A stretch of 16,808 bases of DNA from DASWVC01 sp036401335 (GTDB taxonomy: Bacteria > Verrucomicrobiota > Verrucomicrobiia > Chthoniobacterales > JAFAMB01). The number at the start of each line of letters is the position of its first letter. The stretch's first letter is position 1. The position numbers were made by a program, and so were the translations under genes. The notes beneath the pieces were generated by a model. The model was not told where the DNA came from. It worked only from the letters and a program-made list of their open reading frames with translations, and did no database searches. The stretch covers positions 1 through 16,808 of the forward strand of contig DASWVC010000078.1 in NCBI GenBank assembly GCA_036401335.1, written 5' to 3'. Positions 1 through 7,737 of the stretch are shown here, in pieces.

Positions 1-82
1 GGAACGGGAAGAACGTATCGGGGTAACGGCGTGACGGGGTGGAAAGACGTAGGGGTCGCGCCTGCCCGTTAGGGGTGCGGTC

Positions 83-111
83 GGTAGGGTCGGCGGTCCC
101 CCGCCGACGGG
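83..111 (+). repeat. REP-like palindrome with 5' GTAG, copy 1
   Basis: A perfect 8-base stem (GTCGGCGG at 89-96, CCGCCGAC at 101-108) with a four-base loop TCCC is preceded by GTAG at 84-87. A related unit is at 5332-5365 on the other strand; both share GGTAGGG before the stem and CGCCGACGGG at the 3' side. An outer CGTAGGG (48-54) is matched by CCCTACG (145-151), so the wider unit may be a compound element of about 100 bases. GTAG at the foot of a GC-rich hairpin is the known layout of REP elements moved by Y1 (RAYT) transposases. That assignment here is inference from two copies. The hairpin lies downstream of corA, but no U-run follows it on either strand, so it is not a classical terminator. 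Confidence 0.5.
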
Positions 112-222
112 AGTATCGGTTGGCTTTTCAGTGGCGTCGCCTGTCCCTACGCAACCTCCGGCAGGGGAGCTTGTCCTCAAGCGCCCAGGCCGTTTTCAAT
201 CCGCCAACCACGAGCTTGGCCC

Positions 223-1296
223 TTACAGCCAACGTTTGCGCTTGAAATAGAGGATCATTCCTGCCGCCAATCCCGTCATGAGAAGCAACACCATGGGATA
301 ACCGTAACGCCAGTGCAATTCCGGCATGTTGAAGGGGCTTTTGCCGGAATCAAAATTCATCCCGTACAGGCCCACGATGAAGGTCAGAGGAATGAAGATG
401 GACGAAATTACGGTCAGCACCCGCATCACCTCGTTGGTTCGCATGCTCAGGCTGGAGAGGTAGAGTTCCGTGATGTTGGCCGTGGCGTCGCGGTAATTCT
501 CCAGCAACTCGATCAGGGTGATGGAATGGTCGTAGCAATCGCGCAGGAACGGTTTGGTCCGGTCGCTGATCAGGTCGGTCCCATCGCGGTACAAGCGCCC
601 GACGGCGTCGCGGGTTGGCCAGACGGCTCGCCGCAGCTGCAGCAACGTGCGGCGTATCGCCTGGATCGAAAGCAGCATTTCGGACGAAGGCTGCGCCAGC
701 AGTTGTTGTTCAAGGTCTTCGATGCCCTCGCCCAGCTTTTCGACCAGTGGAAAGTAGTGGTCAACAATGGCATCGATGAGCGCGTAAGCCAGGTAGTCGG
801 CCCGCATAAACCGGAGGTTACCGGCGGCGTCGCGCAGACGCTGGCGGATTGGCTCAAACACGTCGCGCTCAGCGTCCTCCTGGAACGTGATCAGAAAATG
901 GCGGCTCAGAACAAAGCTCACCTGTTCGAAGACGATTTCTCCAGGCTCACCTTCATAAACCATCTTCAAGACGAGGAAAAGCTGACCTTCGTACTCGTCA
1001 ACTTTGGGCCGTTGGGAAGGGTCGAGAACATCTTCCAACGCCAACGGGTGAATGTGGTAACGCTGCCCCATTTCCCGTAGAACGTCCAGGTCGCCCAAGC
1101 CGCCCACATTGATCCAGTGCACCCGCTGGGCGTCCGGGTTGTCGGGAAGTTCAGAGACCCGTTCGATGGCGCGATCGTCAAGGTAGTGAGCGTTGTACTC
1201 CATCAACCGGATCTGCGGGGTGCGACCAACCTGGGCCGGCGGCAATTCCAGGGCGGCTGGCGCCGTGCCTGGCGGCTGGTAGTGCAAACGTTCCAT
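223..1296 (-). CDS. corA: CorA-family magnesium/divalent cation channel
   Basis: The 357-residue protein is a CorA-type channel, which takes up Mg2+ (also Co2+ or Ni2+ in some members) through a homopentamer in the inner membrane. The family signature GMN is at residues 312-314, in the context GLYGMNF, at the end of the first membrane helix (about 293-311). A second helix spans about 333-351, and the protein ends in a basic tail, KRKRWL. The N-terminal part, about 290 residues, is the cytoplasmic funnel domain with long helices. Length matches the family. Its start lies 18 bases after the stop of the small membrane-protein gene, so the two probably share a transcript. No Shine-Dalgarno sequence precedes the ATG. 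The protein could prefer another cation; the family assignment is secure. Confidence 0.95.
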   Translation of the reverse strand: MERLHYQPPGTAPAALELPPAQVGRTPQIRLMEYNAHYLDDRAIERVSELPDNPDAQRVHWINVGGLGDLDVLREMGQRYHIHPLALEDVLDPSQRPKVDEYEGQLFLVLKMVYEGEPGEIVFEQVSFVLSRHFLITFQEDAERDVFEPIRQRLRDAAGNLRFMRADYLAYALIDAIVDHYFPLVEKLGEGIEDLEQQLLAQPSSEMLLSIQAIRRTLLQLRRAVWPTRDAVGRLYRDGTDLISDRTKPFLRDCYDHSITLIELLENYRDATANITELYLSSLSMRTNEVMRVLTVISSIFIPLTFIVGLYGMNFDSGKSPFNMPELHWRYGYPMVLLLMTGLAAGMILYFKRKRWL

Positions 1297-1314
1297 CGCA
1301 ATCGCCGGGCCGGC

Positions 1315-1524
1315 TCAGAAAACGCCGCGGCGCCCGCGCCACAGCGCCGCTTCGATGGCGGCAAAGACGTGTCCCAACCACCCAAGCAGGAAAACCCACA
1401 GCAGGACGCTGAGGGTAAAAAAGAAGATTGCCGCCAGCAACCGGCCCTGCACCAGTTGGCCCAGGCCAGGGATGAAAAAACTAGCCAGACCGGCAATAAC
1501 GTTCGCGGAAGATCCAGGTTGCAT
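1315..1524 (-). CDS. Small two-helix membrane protein (TM2-like)
   Basis: This 69-residue protein has two hydrophobic stretches, about residues 8-25 and 30-53, and a basic C-terminus (WRGRRGVF). A PGLGQ motif followed by GR (residues 19-28) resembles the short helix-turn pattern of TM2-domain and related small membrane proteins. No enzymatic motif is visible. It lies 18 bases upstream of corA on the same strand and 143 bases after the protease gene, so co-transcription with corA is likely. A 117-residue reading frame overlaps it in another frame but lacks a protein-like pattern. The function is unknown. A role alongside CorA would be a guess from position only. Confidence 0.7.
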   Translation of the reverse strand: MQPGSSANVIAGLASFFIPGLGQLVQGRLLAAIFFFTLSVLLWVFLLGWLGHVFAAIEAALWRGRRGVF

Positions 1525-1667
1525 GGGGATGATTTGCTTTCTGAAGTCCTATACACCTACACCCATGGGAAAGTTGCAAGGAGAGGTTGCCGGGCCCGGC
1601 ATTTTACCGCCGAATCGCCCGCCACCGATGGGTTGAATATGGGTCACGCAGGCTGGCAATCGCGCCG

Positions 1668-3164
1668 TTATTCCGGTTTGATGAGCACAAAAGACCGCTG
1701 CCGGTTTCGGGCAATGCCCAGCACCACCGGACGTCGAGGTTCAAGCTGGCCCACCAGCTTCTGGAACTCCCGGGTGTTCGTCACCGGTTGCCGGTTGACC
1801 TCCTCAATCACATCGCCCGGCCGTAACTCAGCGGCCGCCATAGAGCCAGGGTCTACGTCGGTGACCACCACTCCGTGAATGTAATCCGGTACGTTGGCCT
1901 GCGAGCGAAGACGTGGGGTGAGGTCCTCAACCTGCACGCCACTGAAAGTCGCGGATGGCTGGCCGCCGCCGATCGGGGGATCCGTCTGGGGTTGGCGCCG
2001 GTTAAGGCGGGCCATGAGGTCAGGCGGCTGTTCCGCAACCTTGGCGACCACCGTCCTGGTTTGGCCTTCGCGCACCAACTCCACCGGCAAGGTCGATCCG
2101 ATCTCGGCTTCGGCCACCCGGTTCATGAGTGACACCGCATCCCGGATCTCGACGTTGTTTACCTTGCGAATGATGTCCCCGTGAATGATCCCGGCTTGAT
2201 CCGCCGGCGAACCCGGGGTCACGTCCGTCACCAGGGCGCCACGGGGGCTGTCCAGGTGAAATTGGGCGGCGATTTCCTTGGTGATGGGCTGGATACTCAC
2301 CCCCAGGTAACCTCGCATCACCCGTCCTTTCTTGATGATGCTGTCCATCGCCCGCCGCACCACGTTGGAAGGAATGGCAAAGCCAATGCCCTGGTTGCCG
2401 CCAGATTCTGAGTAGATGGCGGTGTTGATTCCGACCACCTCACCCCGGATGTTGACCAGCGGCCCTCCCGAATTGCCCGGATTAATCGCGGTGTCGGTTT
2501 GAAAAAAGTCGACGGAACTGTCCGTCATGGCCCGGCGGTCTTTTGCGCTGATGATGCCCTGGCTGACGCTCTCCTCCAAGCCAAACGGATTGCCGATCGC
2601 CAACACGATCTGACCGACGTGAACCTGTTCGGAATCTCCCAGGGACAACGGACTAAGGTTTGGCAGGTTAATTCTGAGCACGGCCAAGTCGATCTGGGCG
2701 TCGGTGCCGATCACTTTTGCGTCCGCCTCCCGGCCATCACTAAGCTGCACGGTAATTTCGCCGGTGCCCTCGACCACGTGATTATTCGTCACGATGTGGC
2801 CCTCCTTCGACACGATTACCCCCGAGCCCAGCGAGGTCACTTTCTGCTCACCCGGGTTATCCGGCCCAAGCCGTCTGCCAAAAAAGAGTTCCAGCGGATC
2901 AATGGGTTGGCGGCGTTCAACCGTCTTGGTCGTGGTGATACTAACCACGCTTGGCACCACCGCCGCCGTCACGTGCACGTATTCGTCGTTCAGACGCTGC
3001 AGAAGGTCGACTGAATCCAGGTCGAGTTTCGGCCGGTCCGCCGGCGTGAATTTTTCCGCCCGCACTTGGGGCTGGCTGACCTGCTTCGCCTGCCACACAT
3101 AGATCAGCGAAACGCTGAGCGCCAGCAGCAGGACGAAAAGCAGAAACTTAAGAAAGCTTTTCAT
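1668..3164 (-). CDS. htrA: HtrA/DegQ-type periplasmic serine protease with two PDZ domains
   Basis: This is a Do-like protease that degrades or refolds misfolded envelope proteins. From the ATG at 3164 it has 498 residues. An N-terminal hydrophobic segment (about residues 3-24) serves as a signal peptide or anchor. The trypsin-like domain carries the full triad: His129 in TNNHVVEG, Asp159 in QIDLAVL and Ser232 in GNSGGP. PDZ1 covers about residues 280-370 (starts near GYLGV) and PDZ2 about 405-490. A TTG four codons upstream (3176) would also be in frame, but neither start has a Shine-Dalgarno sequence, so ATG is preferred. The gene begins 15 bases after the recG stop, suggesting a shared transcript. 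DegP, DegQ and DegS cannot be separated with certainty; two PDZ domains exclude a DegS-like form. Confidence 0.94.
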   Translation of the reverse strand: MKSFLKFLLFVLLLALSVSLIYVWQAKQVSQPQVRAEKFTPADRPKLDLDSVDLLQRLNDEYVHVTAAVVPSVVSITTTKTVERRQPIDPLELFFGRRLGPDNPGEQKVTSLGSGVIVSKEGHIVTNNHVVEGTGEITVQLSDGREADAKVIGTDAQIDLAVLRINLPNLSPLSLGDSEQVHVGQIVLAIGNPFGLEESVSQGIISAKDRRAMTDSSVDFFQTDTAINPGNSGGPLVNIRGEVVGINTAIYSESGGNQGIGFAIPSNVVRRAMDSIIKKGRVMRGYLGVSIQPITKEIAAQFHLDSPRGALVTDVTPGSPADQAGIIHGDIIRKVNNVEIRDAVSLMNRVAEAEIGSTLPVELVREGQTRTVVAKVAEQPPDLMARLNRRQPQTDPPIGGGQPSATFSGVQVEDLTPRLRSQANVPDYIHGVVVTDVDPGSMAAAELRPGDVIEEVNRQPVTNTREFQKLVGQLEPRRPVVLGIARNRQRSFVLIKPE

Positions 3165-3179
3165 CAACGTGTACAACGA

Positions 3180-5234
3180 TCAATTAGCCAGACCGGTCCC
3201 CGATTTTCCAGCTTCCGTCAACAAGCGCCGCAGGTGGGCCAGGCGCGGGGAACGCAAGGCAGGATCCTGGGCGGTAATTTCCTGGGCCACAACCTTTGCT
3301 TGCGCAACCAGTTCGCTGTCCGTAACCAGATTTGCCAACCGCAACGGCGGCAAACCACTTTGCGCGGTTCCCAGCAGGTCGCCCGGTCCTCGCAGCCGCA
3401 GGTCCGCTTCCGCGATCTCAAACCCGTTTTCCGTTCGCTCCAGCACCCGGAGTTTTTCGAGCGTTTCCGGATCGGTGCTTTCAGAAAGCAGAATGCAATA
3501 GCTCTGGTGACGGCCCCGGCCGATCCGCCCGCGCAGCTGGTGCAGCTGGGCCAGCCCGAAGCGCTCACTGTTCTCGACCACCATCACCGACGCATTTGGC
3601 ACGTCGATGCCCACCTCGATCACACTCGTGCAGACCAAAGCCTGGGTTTGTCCCTCCCGGAATTCCGTCATCATACGGTCTTTCTCCTCCGCCGGAAGCC
3701 TCCCATGCAGCAGGCCGCAGCGCGCCGGCGCCAGCAACTTCGCCCACCGGGCGAACTCCACAGTGGCGGCTTTGGCCACCACGTGTTCCGACTCCTCAAT
3801 CACCGGGTAAACAATGTAAGCCTGGCGGCCCGCGGCAAGGCGCTCCCGGATAAAGGTGGCCGCCTCCGGAATTTTGCCCGACGAACGCACCCGGGTAATG
3901 ATCGGGCGGCGGTGGGCCGGCTTTTCGTCCAGAACCGACACTTCCAAATCGCCGTAGACCGTCATTGCCAGCGTGCGCGGGATGGGCGTTGCCGTCATTA
4001 CCAGGAGGTCCGGCACCGGCGTGCGTTGCAGAAGCTTGGCCCGTTGCAGCACGCCAAATTTGTGCTGTTCGTCGATGACAACCAAGCCAACTTCCTGAAG
4101 GTCATCAAGCGCAAACAAGAGGGCATGCGTCCCGATGACGATGTCCGGCCGGCCGGCCAACTCGAGGGAGCTCAATTCCTGCTTGGTCCCGGTACGAAGC
4201 GCAAGCCTGATGCCCAACGGTGCAAGCAACTCGGACAGGTTGCGGTAATGCTGCTCGGCGAGCACCTGGGTCGGCGCCATCAACACCCCTTGGTGACCGG
4301 CCCCAACGGCGTGCAACATCGATGCCGTGGCGACCAGCGTCTTGCCCGCACCCACATCCCCTTGCAAAAGCCGGTTCATCACCCGCGGACTGGCTAGGTC
4401 CTGGTGGATCTCCCCGATGACCCGGCGTTGTGCCCGCGTGGGTTCATAAGGAAGGCTGCCCAGAAAACGGTCCACCAGTTCGGTTGGCCCGGCGTGCGGC
4501 GCCCCCTGGAGGGCCAGGGTAAAGCGGCGGCGGCGTTCCACCACCATCTGGATAGAAACCAGTTCGGCCAAGGCGAGCTGCTCCCGGGCTTTTCCCCAGC
4601 GCTCTTTGTTGTCCGGGAAATGGATCTGCCGGTAAGCTTCCCGCACGTCCAGGCGGAAAGCAGGATGCGGGAGAATGGAGCGCGGCTCCAAGTCGGCCAA
4701 GGCGGCTGTCGCCTGGTACAAGAGGGTGCGGAGCGCACGCTGCTTCACTCCTTCCGACAACGGGTAAATCGGGGTAAGGCGCCCGACGTGGACGTGTTCG
4801 TCATCCGCCTCGTCATCGATCACCTCGAAATCCGGGTGGTCAATATAAAGCCGGCCCCGGACCTCTTTGGGCCGGCCATAAACCACGACCTCCATCCCCT
4901 CGGCGAGCATGCGTTGAATGTAGGGTTGGTTGAACCATCGGCACACCAGGCGGACGCTTAACGCCGTTGACCTGACCTCTTCCAAAGTCACCTCAACGAT
5001 CTTGCGTCCCCGAAAAAAACGGCCCAAAACTTTGGTCACCACCCCGCGCAGGCACAAAGCATGCAATGCGCCTCCGGTCGGGAATTGCGGGAACTGGGTC
5101 CGGTCTTCGTAACGGCGGGGATAATGCTCGAGCAGGTCCCGCCAGGAAACGATGTTAAACCGGGCAACCGGTGCCGATTTCGAAGGTTTATACCACGGCA
5201 GTTCGGCCAGGGGTTGCTCCAAAGCATCGATCAT
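3180..5234 (-). CDS. recG: ATP-dependent DNA helicase RecG
   Basis: RecG reverses stalled forks and migrates Holliday junctions in the cytoplasm. The 684-residue length is typical (E. coli has 693). The N-terminal third is the wedge/OB region that grips the branched DNA. The helicase core shows Walker A GDVGAGKT (292-299), the DEQH box (388-391), TATPIPRT (414-421) and motif VI QLRGRIGRG (566-574). The RecG-specific C-terminal stretch FEIAEADLRLRGPGD (605-619) is present, which separates it from other SF2 helicases. No Shine-Dalgarno sequence precedes the ATG. The gene is followed closely by the protease gene and lies 274 bases downstream of recJ on the same strand. That spacer holds a REP-like palindrome. 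I see no disrupted motif. Confidence 0.97.
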   Translation of the reverse strand: MIDALEQPLAELPWYKPSKSAPVARFNIVSWRDLLEHYPRRYEDRTQFPQFPTGGALHALCLRGVVTKVLGRFFRGRKIVEVTLEEVRSTALSVRLVCRWFNQPYIQRMLAEGMEVVVYGRPKEVRGRLYIDHPDFEVIDDEADDEHVHVGRLTPIYPLSEGVKQRALRTLLYQATAALADLEPRSILPHPAFRLDVREAYRQIHFPDNKERWGKAREQLALAELVSIQMVVERRRRFTLALQGAPHAGPTELVDRFLGSLPYEPTRAQRRVIGEIHQDLASPRVMNRLLQGDVGAGKTLVATASMLHAVGAGHQGVLMAPTQVLAEQHYRNLSELLAPLGIRLALRTGTKQELSSLELAGRPDIVIGTHALLFALDDLQEVGLVVIDEQHKFGVLQRAKLLQRTPVPDLLVMTATPIPRTLAMTVYGDLEVSVLDEKPAHRRPIITRVRSSGKIPEAATFIRERLAAGRQAYIVYPVIEESEHVVAKAATVEFARWAKLLAPARCGLLHGRLPAEEKDRMMTEFREGQTQALVCTSVIEVGIDVPNASVMVVENSERFGLAQLHQLRGRIGRGRHQSYCILLSESTDPETLEKLRVLERTENGFEIAEADLRLRGPGDLLGTAQSGLPPLRLANLVTDSELVAQAKVVAQEITAQDPALRSPRLAHLRRLLTEAGKSGTGLAN

Positions 5235-5331
5235 GTTGGCGCGAAAAAAAGTTGGCCCCGAAGATAGCCCGGATCAAAGCTGCTGTCGCTTCCTCTCTTC
5301 CCCCCGAGAGCCTGCACCTCGCGCCGTCACG

Positions 5332-5365
5332 CCCCGTCGGCGGCGAAGGGACTCGCCGCCCTACC
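5332..5365 (-). repeat. REP-like palindrome with 5' GTAG, copy 2
   Basis: Read on the minus strand, GGTAGG is followed at once by a perfect 8-base stem: GGCGGCGA (5360-5353) pairs with TCGCCGCC (5346-5339) around a six-base loop. The unit continues into GACGGGG, as in the copy at 83-111. It sits between recG and recJ in the 274-base spacer 5235-5508, which otherwise shows no gene or clear terminator. The reading as a REP element is inferred from the GTAG foot and the second copy. Confidence 0.5.
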
Positions 5366-5508
5366 GGACCCCCGGTTACGCCGACATGCCGTTGCCCGTA
5401 GAATGCCACAAACGGCAGAGCCGGAAAAAAACTGCCGCTCGTGACCCCTGAACCATTCGTGGCATTTGCGCCACCCCGACCCGCCAATCCACCGCCGTGG
5501 GTGCGCCT

Positions 5509-7200
5509 TCAGCCATCATCGACCGCCGACCGGATTGCCTCGACCTGCACCTGCGGTTCAAGGCGGCCCAGGTATTGGTTCGCCTCCAGGTGAAATGCCA
5601 CGTCCCAGGGCGGCGGCGGCAGGACATGTTCCGCGCTGTTAAACTGAATCGCCCGTAGAAACTGCTGCCGGTGCCTGAGGGTAAGCAGACGGTGTTTCTC
5701 TTTCAGCAGCCGTGGCTCACCCACCGGTTGCACCTTGCGGAAGCAGAGCAGCGGCTGCGGATTGCCCATGCCGAATGGCTGCAAAAGTTCGTGCGCATCC
5801 CAGAGTGCGCCGTCCAGATCGTGGCCTTCCATGGAGGCGGTCACGTCAAGGACAGGACCAAGGCGCGCAGGGTCCAGGTAGCGGCGCGACACCGCCAGGA
5901 ACGCCTCCCGAAAGGTTTGGAGCCGATCAAAGGGTAAACTCAGGCCGGCAGCCATTTCATGGCCGCCATACGCCGTCAGAAACGGCGCGCACTGCTCGAG
6001 CGACCGCACCAGGGAAAATCCGGCGATGCTCCGGCCGCTGCCTTTCCCGGTGCCTTCGGCATCAAAGGAGATCACCAGGGCCGGCCGATGAAAACGGCGC
6101 ATCAGGCGGGACGCGACAATGCCCACCACGCCCGGGTGCCAGCCTTTTGCCCCGACGACAATCGCGGGGTGCGCCAGCGCTTCCGGATCGGCCAACACCA
6201 ACTGAACGGCTTCACGAAGGGTTGCCTCCTCCACTTGTTGCCGGTCGCGATTTTGGGCATCCAGTTTGCGGGCCAGGACGTCCGCTTCGCCCTCGTCGTC
6301 GGACAGCAGCAGGTTCAAAGCGTCAAGCGCGACTCCCAGACGACCGGCCGCATTCAGCCGGGGGCCCAACCGGTAGCCGACGTGAACCGGACGCACCGGA
6401 GGCGACACAGCCGCCACCTGCATCAGGGCACGCAGCCCTACCCAGCGGGTCCGGGCCAGTTGACGTAGACCAAAGGTCACCAGCGTCCGGTTTTCTTCCA
6501 CCAGGGGAACCAGGTCGGCGACGGTCCCAACCGCGACCAGGTCCAGGAACTCGCGCAGATCGAGACCGGGCAGCCGACGCCTTTTTAACAGGGCATGGCA
6601 AAGCTTGAACACGATTCCCACCGTGCAGAGGTAATGAAACGAGTGGCCTGCTTTCGGATTGATAAACGCCGTGCAGGCCGGTTGCGTGTGCTTGGTTTCG
6701 TGGTGGTCAAGCACGATCACATTGACCCCGTCCGCCTCCAGTTCCCCGATCTGGTCGGCCGAACTGGTCCCGCAATCGAGCGCAATCAGCAGCCGCGGAC
6801 GGTGCTGCCGCAAACAGCGCTCCAGGCCTTCGCGCGTCAAACCGTAGCCTTCCTCGATCCGATGCGGCAAAAAACGGCCCGGTTCCGTGCCGTACGCCCT
6901 CAGCACCCGTGTGAGCAGGGCAACCGACGTGACACCGTCAACGTCGTAGTCGCCGTAAAGAACGATTTTTTCGCCCCGGTCAACGGCTTGCAGGATTCGA
7001 GTAACGGCCGGCTCAATGCCGGGCAACGAAAACGGGTCAGCAAGGCCTTTCAGCCGAGGGTACAAAAAGTCCCGGGCCGCCTCAGCATCGACAAACCCGG
7101 CCCGCGCCAGGATCGGAATCAAAAAAGGGGCCAGCTTAAGGTCCCGCACCACCGCGGTTGCCAGCCTCAGGTCCTCTGCGCTGTAAAACCGCCAAGTCAT
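5509..7200 (-). CDS. recJ: Single-stranded-DNA-specific exonuclease RecJ
   Basis: RecJ is a 5'-3' exonuclease on single-stranded DNA used in recombination and mismatch repair. The 563-residue protein is close to the E. coli length of 577. The DHH phosphoesterase domain shows DYDVDGVTS (84-92), DCGTS (142-146) and LDHH (164-167), whose Asp and His residues bind the metal ions. The later GWHPGVVGIVASR and GSGRS motifs belong to the DHHA1 domain. The C-terminal part, about 110 residues, fits the RecJ OB-fold. The ATG at 7200 has no Shine-Dalgarno sequence; instead, an inverted-repeat arm ends four bases before it. A promoter-like sequence faces the gene from about 270 bases upstream. The next gene on this strand is recG. 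Confidence 0.96.
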   Translation of the reverse strand: MTWRFYSAEDLRLATAVVRDLKLAPFLIPILARAGFVDAEAARDFLYPRLKGLADPFSLPGIEPAVTRILQAVDRGEKIVLYGDYDVDGVTSVALLTRVLRAYGTEPGRFLPHRIEEGYGLTREGLERCLRQHRPRLLIALDCGTSSADQIGELEADGVNVIVLDHHETKHTQPACTAFINPKAGHSFHYLCTVGIVFKLCHALLKRRRLPGLDLREFLDLVAVGTVADLVPLVEENRTLVTFGLRQLARTRWVGLRALMQVAAVSPPVRPVHVGYRLGPRLNAAGRLGVALDALNLLLSDDEGEADVLARKLDAQNRDRQQVEEATLREAVQLVLADPEALAHPAIVVGAKGWHPGVVGIVASRLMRRFHRPALVISFDAEGTGKGSGRSIAGFSLVRSLEQCAPFLTAYGGHEMAAGLSLPFDRLQTFREAFLAVSRRYLDPARLGPVLDVTASMEGHDLDGALWDAHELLQPFGMGNPQPLLCFRKVQPVGEPRLLKEKHRLLTLRHRQQFLRAIQFNSAEHVLPPPPWDVAFHLEANQYLGRLEPQVQVEAIRSAVDDG

Positions 7201-7204
7201 GAAT

Positions 7205-7253
7205 CAATGAACATCAATGAACAACGGCGAACGTCAATGAGCAGCAATTCACG
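7205..7253 (+). repeat. Left arm of 49-base imperfect inverted repeat
   Basis: The arm matches the reverse complement of 7552-7600 at 44 of 49 positions by hand alignment. Internally it is made of degenerate units based on CAATGAAC, seen at 7205 and 7214 and, as CAATGAGC, at 7234. The arm ends four bases before the recJ start codon (7198-7200), in the recJ 5' leader. It could be one half of a large RNA hairpin or the end of a small mobile element. Confidence 0.75.
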
Positions 7254-7469
7254 TTGACGCGTTTTTGGCAACGGAACGCGTTCCCCTTGCGTGGCAGCAG
7301 CCACCGGCTGATCCGCGGCAAGTAGCTTCATCATTGGCACGAACCGAGGTGGCTTCGCAAACGAGTTGGCGCGAGATGATACTTCTTTTAAGGCCTGGAA
7401 CAATCGTATCAACGTAGCAACGGATCGCAACGCCGGGGTGTCTGGTCCGGACCCGCAAATTCACAACTA

Positions 7470-7499
7470 ATTATTAGAATGTTACTTAAATTTTGTCGA
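7470..7499 (-). promoter_or_regulatory. Candidate sigma-70-type promoter facing recJ
   Basis: On the minus strand, TCGACA (7499-7494) and AATAAT (7475-7470) are separated by 18 bases. Each hexamer matches five of six positions of the standard -35 and -10 sequences. The stretch is markedly AT-rich compared with its surroundings. Transcription would start near 7463 and give a recJ leader of about 260 bases. Promoter consensus in this phylum is uncertain, so this is a tentative call. Confidence 0.4.
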
Positions 7500-7551
7500 A
7501 CGGATTTGCCTGCTCAGGGACCAGCGTGCCCTGACGATCTGCCGCGCCCTC

Positions 7552-7600
7552 CGAGAATTGCTGTTCATTGACGTTCGCCGCTGTTCACTGCTGTTCATTG
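7552..7600 (-). repeat. Right arm of 49-base imperfect inverted repeat
   Basis: This is the inverted partner of 7205-7253, with five mismatches over 49 bases and about 300 bases between arms. It carries the same CAATGAAC-based units in reverse (GTTCATTG at 7563-7570 and 7593-7600). It begins two bases beyond the stop of the possible 44-codon gene. No transposase is present between the arms, so an autonomous element is excluded; a MITE-like remnant remains possible. Confidence 0.75.
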
Positions 7601-7602
7601 TT

Positions 7603-7737
7603 TCAGTTGACTTTCCTCATTCGGCTGTTATCCATTTCCGGGTCATGAGATTCGTGAGCGTCCAGCTTTTTCTTTTTGGCCGCCTGCTCGGGAGTGGCAC
7701 CCCAAACTAATCCCCTCTCCCACTCGCTCGTTTTCAT
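7603..7737 (-). CDS. Possible small hydrophilic protein, 44 residues
   Basis: An ATG-to-TGA frame encodes a 44-residue charged protein. It begins MKTSEWERGLVWG, has a lysine run (AAKKKK) in the middle and ends MRKVN. It has no membrane segment and no motif I can assign. The balanced charged composition, a GC preference at third codon positions, and a stop lying just outside a repeat make it more protein-like than a random frame. Against it, no clear Shine-Dalgarno sequence precedes the ATG and the frame is short. It lies upstream of recJ on the same strand, separated by the inverted repeat, and may share its transcript. It could also be the remnant of a longer gene. Confidence 0.4.
   Translation of the reverse strand: MKTSEWERGLVWGATPEQAAKKKKLDAHESHDPEMDNSRMRKVN

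Noticed and set aside
39..245. Plus-strand 68-codon frame at the window start
   Set aside because: It runs through the REP-like hairpin, is Arg/Ser-rich and overlaps the corA end on the other strand.
313..1080. Plus-strand frame of 255 codons opposite corA
   Set aside because: It lies fully within corA and its residue pattern mirrors the sense codons; no domain was seen.
1589..1600. Perfect 12-base palindrome (GCCGGG joined to CCCGGC)
   Set aside because: It has no loop and no U-run in the minus-strand direction of the genes, so it is neither a usable hairpin nor a terminator. Chance is likely in GC-rich DNA.
3066..4397. Long plus-strand reading frame of 443 codons opposite recG and the protease gene
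   Set aside because: It is antisense to two clearly conserved genes, has no recognisable motif, and is rich in His, Arg and Gln, as expected of a mirror frame in GC-rich DNA.
5712..6608. Plus-strand frame of 298 codons opposite recJ
   Set aside because: Its composition is dominated by Arg, Pro, Gly and Ala with no structure-like pattern, typical of an antisense shadow.
7197..7430. Minus-strand 77-codon frame whose TGA overlaps the recJ ATG
   Set aside because: The overlap looks like translational coupling, but the frame reads through the repeat arm and its translation shows no protein-like pattern. It remains only a weak possibility.
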